DNA of 64,000 bases, taken from the NCBI GenBank assembly GCA_033297205.1, contig MU859155.1, forward strand, positions 1 through 64,000, in the 5' to 3' direction. Position 1 is the first letter of the stretch; each line of letters opens with the position of its first letter. The notes below the pieces were generated by a model. The model did not search any database, was not told where the DNA came from, and was given only the letters and a program-made list of their open reading frames with translations. The position numbers were made by a program, and so were the translations under genes. Shown here piece after piece: positions 57,657 to 64,000 of the stretch. The stretch is from Pseudoneurospora amorphoporcata. Lineage: Eukaryota > Ascomycota > Sordariomycetes > Sordariales > Sordariaceae.

Positions 57657-60374
57657 TGTGACTTGCTTGGTTCTTGTCGCTGTAACTTGTGGTGCTTTGT
57701 TGAATTCGTACCCCTAGCTAAAACGATCTTAGAGTTTTCAAAGGGTTAGTTTTCGCAATATCAACACGAAACTTGAACTGAGCAGCCGACGGTGGTTTTG
57801 GTGAGGGAGATGTTAATAGACCTCGAACCCCATGACGTTGACGATCTGATTTGTAAACATTTCCCCACCATCCATGCAGTCTCTCCTCGGCTTGTCGAAG
57901 TGCTAGCAACACCACTGCAATGAGTGGCACGGGTAGCATTACAGCTTCATGCTAACTCCGTTTGTCGCAACGTTCTGATAGCGACCTGCAATGCATGTGT
58001 TATTGAGAGGTTCGAGTTTTCGGTTCCCTGTGACGAAACTCTCAAAGGCTCTTCAGAACCTCTTCAGCACCTCTTCAGAACCCCCAAGTCGTGGCACCCT
58101 AGCTTGAAGGCAGAAGAAAGACCTGGGCTTGAAGAGGCATCTTGCCTGCCTGGATCAGCGGCTATGGAAACCAAATGATCGCAGCGCGAGCTCCCACAAG
58201 AAAGCCATCTGAAAGAAAGACGCTTGGAAAAGAAGACGAAAGTTGAGAAAACCCTCTGAGGGATTGAAGACCCGGCAATGCCTACCGAGTCATAGGGGCT
58301 CAACTCGAAAAAAAATTCGACTAACACCGGTGCGTCTCGGCCCTGCCATGGTTGCCTGCCATCCGGGCCATCCGATGTTGACATTTGCTTCCTGTTTGCT
58401 TCCAAAAAGAAGCAATCGAGGTTTGGGTTGCACTCGGCCTCATTATGGCAATGTGATGAATAGCTTCTGTCAGAAAAGATAACCATGGTTGGGACTTTGC
58501 AATGTGAATGAGTCGTATTTGGTTTTGTAGTCCGATTCATGCGACAAGGGCCCTCCTGCCCTCCTAGGCAGGCCGACACAATAGTTGGAGATTGTGGAAA
58601 TTACCCTTTTTTTGTCCCTGACCATGTCGATGGCCTCGTACCCGAGAGCGGACTGAGTCTGGCTCTGGAACTGGCTTCAACACCCGCAATCCCGCAAAGA
58701 TGGTGGAGGTTGGTGGGAACATGTGATAAGATTATTACAGGTCCACCAGTGTGGATTGCGCTCCATGGGGATGGACTCCAGTTGACTCCATTCAAAGTGC
58801 CTCTCCAAGGATTCATTCGTGAAGTCCAGGGAGATGCTGTCACCGCCAGTGTCCATAACGACTCGTGAAACCGGAACAGAACAGGCTTTTGTTGTGGGCA
58901 CCAGACATCGGTCGGTGGGGAAGGTCGAGGTTCATGATCCATCCTCATTCAACCCATCCGTCGACCTATCCATTTCATACCAGGTATCTTCATCATCATC
59001 CACCTCTTCGAGACTAGGAAGCTGGAGAGAAAAGACCTGGAACTTCGATTCGAAAGAAGGTGCGACCGGGCTAGAACACGGACGGCTAAAAAGTCAAAGT
59101 GCTAACCCTGCAAGTGGTAAATTCAGGCGTGTCTAATCGCCTCAAGAGCTTCGGAGGAACCCCTTTCCAGGAAGGCTTCCAGAAATAGAGTCCATCGAGC
59201 GCACTGTAGGGACATAGAAAAGATGCGTGGGCAGCAACTATATCATACGGAGTCGCATTTCCTCGTTGTCGTGGGTTCCTGTCTATATGTGAAAGCTATT
59301 TGTTCACTAATTGATGTTTCAATCAAGACGAAAGCATGGACTTCCTATCCACAAGGTGATTTTTCATCAATCAAGGAGTTGGAACAAAGCAGCAATTGTT
59401 GATGTGCAAACAACGGTGACGTTCTTTGGCGGTCCGATTTGGTGTTCTGGCTGCTGTGAGAGTGCAGTAGTTCCAATTTGGCACTGTCGGGTGGTCCCTG
59501 TCCTGCCTGCTGCAAAGTTTGCTGCAAAGGCCAGGGGACATAATTGCTTCGGAAGATGGGATGGCTCGCTCCGACCAACCGAAGACGCACTCAACGCACA
59601 CCCTCTGGACGCTTCATTTCCGTCTGACCATCTGCTGCAGGTACAGCACCAGAACGAGACGACACATCCCAGCATCCATCATCCATGATCACGAAAAGAG
59701 GCAAAAGAGGGAGAGGGAGGGTGGGCGAAGAACGGTTGTACGAGATCGGCCGCTGCTGGAAAAGAACTCCAAATGGCCGAATGAACGAACCGATTGCTGC
59801 TCGCAACTGGTTGAATTGGAAAATGACGGTTTGGCCACGAAGACATGCTATCGATCCAATCACTTCCTGTTCCTGGATACCTGTGATAATTGCCTGCAAC
59901 CCACCGAGACCAACAGGAACATGGCAGAGACAGCCACCACATTGGAGGATGACAGCTGCACCCTCTCAGCAGATCCAGCCTGTCAGCACGCACACCAACA
60001 GGCACGCTCAGGCACAGAAGAAGAGACGGTGACAGGGACGCTGACAGCAGGAAGTAAAATTGTTTCCCTGTCGGCACCGTCAAACATGTCAGCCAGGAAC
60101 AAGTCCCTTTGTTGAAGAGTGGCAGGTCTAATCTCTTGGGTCGCTTGCCACCATCCATCCCATTTACGCGACCCACCCACACCTTCTTCTTATTCATTCT
60201 GTCGACATTGTCACGACGGACTCCAAACGAGCCCTGACCAAGCACTCCCACGCAGTTCCTGGCAGTCCCAAGCCCGTATCGATGAGGTCCAAGGCCGTCC
60301 AAGGCCGTCCAAGGCCACACCCTCAGGACCCCCCAGCACGCCCAGGTGTGCTGACGAGGCGCCGTGATTCGAGT
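57657..60374. other. 2.7-kb intergenic region, no supported gene
   Basis: Lies between two divergent genes. Frames up to 327 codons on the minus strand (59679-60662) start without a conserved context, overlap others and lack motifs. Short tandem words are present: CTCTTCAGAACC at 58048-58082 and AAGGCCGTCC at 60292-60310. Part is the upstream region of the ccg-6-like gene. Confidence 0.45.
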
Positions 60375-60600
60375 GATCGAGGGCAATGGCGAGAAGATGG
60401 GCCAGGATTGATTATCCCCGGTGCTGAGGGTGGCTAGCGCCATGCTGCAATAGCGAGGAGATGCAAGGTGATGGATACGGCATGGATACCACCAAGGAGG
60501 GCTTGGTTGACAAGGGGCCTTTTGTGGCCTTGCGACGCTGGGTCGATCCACTAAAATGGAGAAATCTCCCCAATTTCCATGGTATATAACAGACGATCGG
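60375..60600 (+). promoter_or_regulatory. Promoter of the ccg-6-like gene with GATC motifs and TATA box
   Basis: GATCGA at 60375-60380, TCGATCC at 60543-60549 and ACGATCGG at 60593-60600 contain the GATC/CGAT core bound by the White Collar complex in Neurospora. TATATAA at 60583-60589 lies 208 bp before the start codon, with a CT-rich leader after it. Single GATC words are common by chance; three close to one TATA box are suggestive only. Confidence 0.4.
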
Positions 60601-60796
60601 TCGCGAAGCGACTCCATTTCCCCTTTTCCTCCCTCACCCACATCTACGCTCACTCCACACACCTTGACTTTTCAGTCAGTTCCATTCGTTATAATATCTC
60701 AGCTGCCGACCTTCCCCGTCCTCAACTTTTCAATCCCAACGACGAACATACAACATCTTCTCTGAGTACATAATCCCAACCAACCAATCAGCCAAA

Positions 60797-61543
60797 ATGA
60801 AGTTCTCTGCTGCCGCCGTCCTTGCCGCTGCCGCTGGCGCCCACGCCTGGAGCAACGTGACCTACACCACCGAGGTCGTCACTGCCGTCACCACCTACTG
60901 CCCTGGTCCCACTGAGATCAGCTATGGCGGCACCACCTACACCGTCACTGAGGTACGACACGGTCCGATCTGAGACGCGGGGGAGGAGAGATTGGGATGG
61001 AAGACGGGAACGGGAGCCAGAGCCCAGAGCTAGGTTGTGTGAGGGAACGTTTGTGTTCCGGTGTCCCCGGTGATACCGCAACATCAAAGAGCCTCATGGA
61101 ACCTGGTCCCGGCCCGGCCCCGGATTTCGTCCCACCTTTCACCTCTTCCTCCGCAGTCTGCTACTGCTTGGGATGAGAACATCATTGCTAACGCGTCTTC
61201 CTTTCTCTAGGCCACCACCCTGACCATCTCTGACTGCCCTTGCACTGTCACCAAGCCCATCATCACCACCTCGTCAGTGATCTGCCACAGCTGGTGCGTC
61301 CCGTTTCCTCACGGGACCGGTCTTGTTCATAAAATAACTAACACTTTTCACAGCACTGGCTACGTCAACTCCACCGTCCCTGCCCCCACCTCGGCCGGCT
61401 CCGTTGGCACCGGCAGCGCCCCCGCTGTCGTCTCTCCCACCGTCAGCCCCTCCGAGGTCCCCACCGCCGGTGCTGGCAAGGCCGCTGCCCTCTCCGGCGC
61501 CGGCCTCGCTGGTGTCCTCGGTCTCGCTGCCATCCTCCTCTAA
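60797..61543 (+). CDS. ccg-6: GPI-anchored cell wall protein, CCG-6-like
   Basis: CDS 60797-60952, 61211-61293, 61354-61543, 142 aa. A signal peptide (MKFSAAAVLAAAAGAHA) is followed by a Thr-rich chain with four Cys motifs (TTYCPGPTEISYGG, TISDCPCTVTKP, VICHSCTGYVNST), a Ser/Thr/Pro stalk and a hydrophobic GPI-type end (AAALSGAGLAGVLGLAAILL). The introns are 258 bp and 60 bp; both have CTAAC branch points and exact frame restoration. The protein text resembles what I remember of Neurospora clock-controlled gene 6; the symbol rests on that memory. Codon use is strongly biased to C-ending codons, suggesting high expression. Confidence 0.85.
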
Positions 61544-64000
61544 ATTCCTGTCCATGCGTGACAGCCAAGCGTTTCGACTTCCACGTCTCATGATCCCACG
61601 ATTCTCTTGATCGGTAATAGCTAATACTGCCCCGCCAACGGCCATGCTTCGGCATGACGTTGCGGCGCCAAGGGGGTTGCGCTTGGTGAACTCAAATGGC
61701 TGTGGAGTTGGATGAGATTATGGATCTGGATTTAGAGAAGGAAGAGATTTATTTAAAGGATACCCAGGGCTAATGATAACGGGGAACGCAGAGTCCCAAC
61801 TCTGTTTGGATTCTGTGTTTGTATGAACTTCTTAAAGACTTTTTTTTTTCGGGAAATCATTGGGACTTTGCACACACTTTTCGACCTTTTTACCACCATT
61901 TTTTCATTCCCTATTAGATGGCTTGGTCCGCGGTGTTGTTTTCTCATGTATCCCTTTACAAAGGTTTTGAACGACGGCTCACATACACCCTTCTTACCCC
62001 TCGATGGAATTGTGTTCCAAGGGAGAGTCCAGTGGGTTCTCTCTCCGATTGCCAGATACACAATATCAACACTCTTCCATTTTGAACAAGCTGCGTTTCG
62101 TGTGACATGAGATCTTCTACGTGAACCAACTAGAAACTTCCGATGCGCCTTATGATCGCTGAAGAAAATGTTCACCAATACTTGGAAACGCAGTGGATTG
62201 AGTTGCTTGGACGATCATCCGCTGACGATCTTCCGCCGGCAAACACCCAAACAAAAAAGGGCTCAACGGTCCGACTTCCAAGGTGGCATGCATTGACAAC
62301 CAAGTCCACCAGGACAGGGTCCACACCACCAGCGCTGTCACAAAAGCGCTGATCTCGCCGTGGACAAAAAGGGTTCTGATAGGTATCAAAACGGGTGAGC
62401 CAACTTCGCCGAAAAGACCATGACGACGGAGCAGAAGCATGTGGCCAGCATGCGATCAGTTATTGATGAGGGTGGACTCGGCGGGGGCCCGACTAGTGGA
62501 ACCGGGCAGCCGTTATCGCGATGGCCTCTCTGGGCGAGCGACCGACCCGACCGCCTTTCTGCACCTTTCTGCAACTTTTTTTCCAGAAAGTTGTTCGGCA
62601 ATTGCTCCGGTCAAGGGCGGTATCTCTCAGCCAAGAAGCCGACCTCTTCCAGAAGATGATTATGCAATCAATTATTTCGAGGGACACGAACAGAAATGGT
62701 TACGAAAATGAGGATACGAACCGAATTGAACCTCGCCACCAACACGAAGTCACATTTCATCTCACTACTTTACGCGCTCACCCATCACAACAACTCACAC
62801 GCACTTTTCACTTTACAAGGTCGTCCGTCCAAACTCATCACCGTCACTTCCGCCATTTTCGATTGTGACGTGGCTGCACAAACAATCCTGCCAATACAAC
62901 ATTTTATGCAAGGTACGCGCCTCTAGCATGCATTCCCCATTGGTCCGATTAGGAAGGTTCAGTTGAAGAGCAGCATCACCGTCCGCTGCAGTATCTCTAC
63001 TGGACGCGCTCTGCACCACACCGACGGGAGGGGTGCGGAAGGTAATCACTTGGGCAGGCATAAGCGAGATACGTATACAGATTGGAATGGAAGGTGGGGG
63101 CAATGGCAGTTATCAGTTGTCGTCGCCAAGAGACAATCATCTTCAACACATCAACGCAGCGACACAACGTCACCCAGTTGAAGTCAGTTCATCACCAAAA
63201 CTATCACCGCGAAGACGCCAGCAACCAAATCAGGAACGTGACAGCGCTATTTCCTTCATTACTAGGTTAGACACCCGCGGCAAGGCATCAGCGGCAACCT
63301 GTGCCCATCAACAGACGGTTTCGAGTGATGGCCACGCGATGTTTACCAGCCCAGTCCAGCCTGGCGGTGACCATCTACCCATTATCCCATCCAATTCGAA
63401 AGAAGCAGGTGCCGGTCCAGTCTGGAATAATTATCTGCCTTCTGCCAGGTAGACGTCTTACGTCTTGGGCATGGTGGACGGATTATCTGTGATCACTCAG
63501 GATACACCGGTTCAAGCCTCGAACTGCTTGTCTACCGGAGCGAACTGCGGCATCACCATTCATTTGTTTGTGATGGCCTGTCAATGACTTCTATCAAGTT
63601 ACTTGTCCTCGTCACGCTTTTTCCTAGACCTTTTATCCGATTGTTCACTGACTCTGTCTCATTGGATGAAAGCAAGCTGGCTGAGACTTGGAGGGTGCCC
63701 CTCGCACCATAGCATTCATTGCTCTTTAACGATCCTTTGGTTCCGTCAGTTGGCAAGTTTCGTCTTGACAGCCGCTTCAACTGACAACTATTGTACCATC
63801 CAGCCATATTATACAGTTTTCCCTTTACGGAGATGTTTCGGAAGTCAAGTGACTGAGCCTCCATCTTGATCTCAGGAGGAAGCCCGGATGTTGACAAAAG
63901 CATCAGACCGAATCTTCTACATGATCCTATTCCGCTGTTGCGGAGTATTTCAGCACATGGGTGATGTCCAGACCATCCTCTCACAAGGAATCCCAGGCCA
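61544..64000. other. 2.5-kb gene-free right end
   Basis: The 3' region of the ccg-6-like gene and beyond. Open frames up to 143 codons lie on both strands, all without motifs or splice support. No RNA gene or repeat is recognised. Confidence 0.45.

Noticed and set aside
59679..60662. 327-codon minus-strand frame
   Set aside because: No motifs, starts in poor context and overlaps other open frames; it probably arises by chance in GC-rich sequence.
1..64000. CRISPR arrays, 5S rRNA and other structural RNA genes
   Set aside because: The direct repeats present are explained by LTRs and TIRs, and no 5S-like or other RNA signature was seen by eye.

Overview
The window reads as a filamentous ascomycete of the Neurospora/Sordaria group. 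Three things point there: short introns with CTAAC-type branch points; an intron-less geranylgeranyl diphosphate synthase that looks like Neurospora al-3, with a paired CGATT light element in its promoter; and a 19.9 kb AT-rich block of transposon relics whose C-to-T and G-to-A decay and in-frame TAA/TAG stops look like repeat-induced point mutation (RIP). All gene models were built by eye from splice signals and family motifs, without alignment or RNA data.

Bases 1-19900 hold no functional gene. They contain relics of Mutator-like elements (MULEs) in several families, called A, B, C and D here, plus two complete 513-bp terminal-repeat retrotransposons in miniature (TRIMs) and one LTR-like island. 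A, C and D share an unusual terminal inverted repeat (TIR): GAGAA-type ends followed by two copies of a 10-bp motif on a 22-bp period. C2 (14218-18350) is a dead autonomous copy with recognisable MULE transposase text; a TRIM has jumped into its 3' coding region. A1, A2 and A4 are about 750-bp deletion derivatives with perfect 8-bp target duplications.

Bases 19900-25677 have normal composition but no gene I can support. From 25678 on, genes are spaced normally: a class II DYRK kinase of the Pom1 type (minus); a Pex24/Pex29-type peroxisomal membrane peroxin (plus); the SIN-pathway Cdc14 protein (minus); al-3 (plus); a Cys-rich single-pass membrane protein (minus); a GFA/CENP-V zinc protein (minus); a DUF1365 membrane protein (minus); a doubtful small secreted protein (minus); the coactivator MBF1 (plus); replication licensing factor Cdt1 (minus); a dienelactone hydrolase (plus); a PIG3-type quinone oxidoreductase (minus); and a GPI-anchored wall protein resembling Neurospora ccg-6 (plus).

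The genes do not form one pathway. Three act in the cell cycle or morphogenesis (Pom1-like, Cdc14, Cdt1). Two (al-3 and the ccg-6-like gene) are likely light or clock regulated, and both have GATC/CGAT motifs upstream. The most novel material is in the transposon block: the shared 22-bp-phased TIR design, the TRIM with tRNA-like boxes in reversed order, and the swapped flanking 8-mers of the two D elements.
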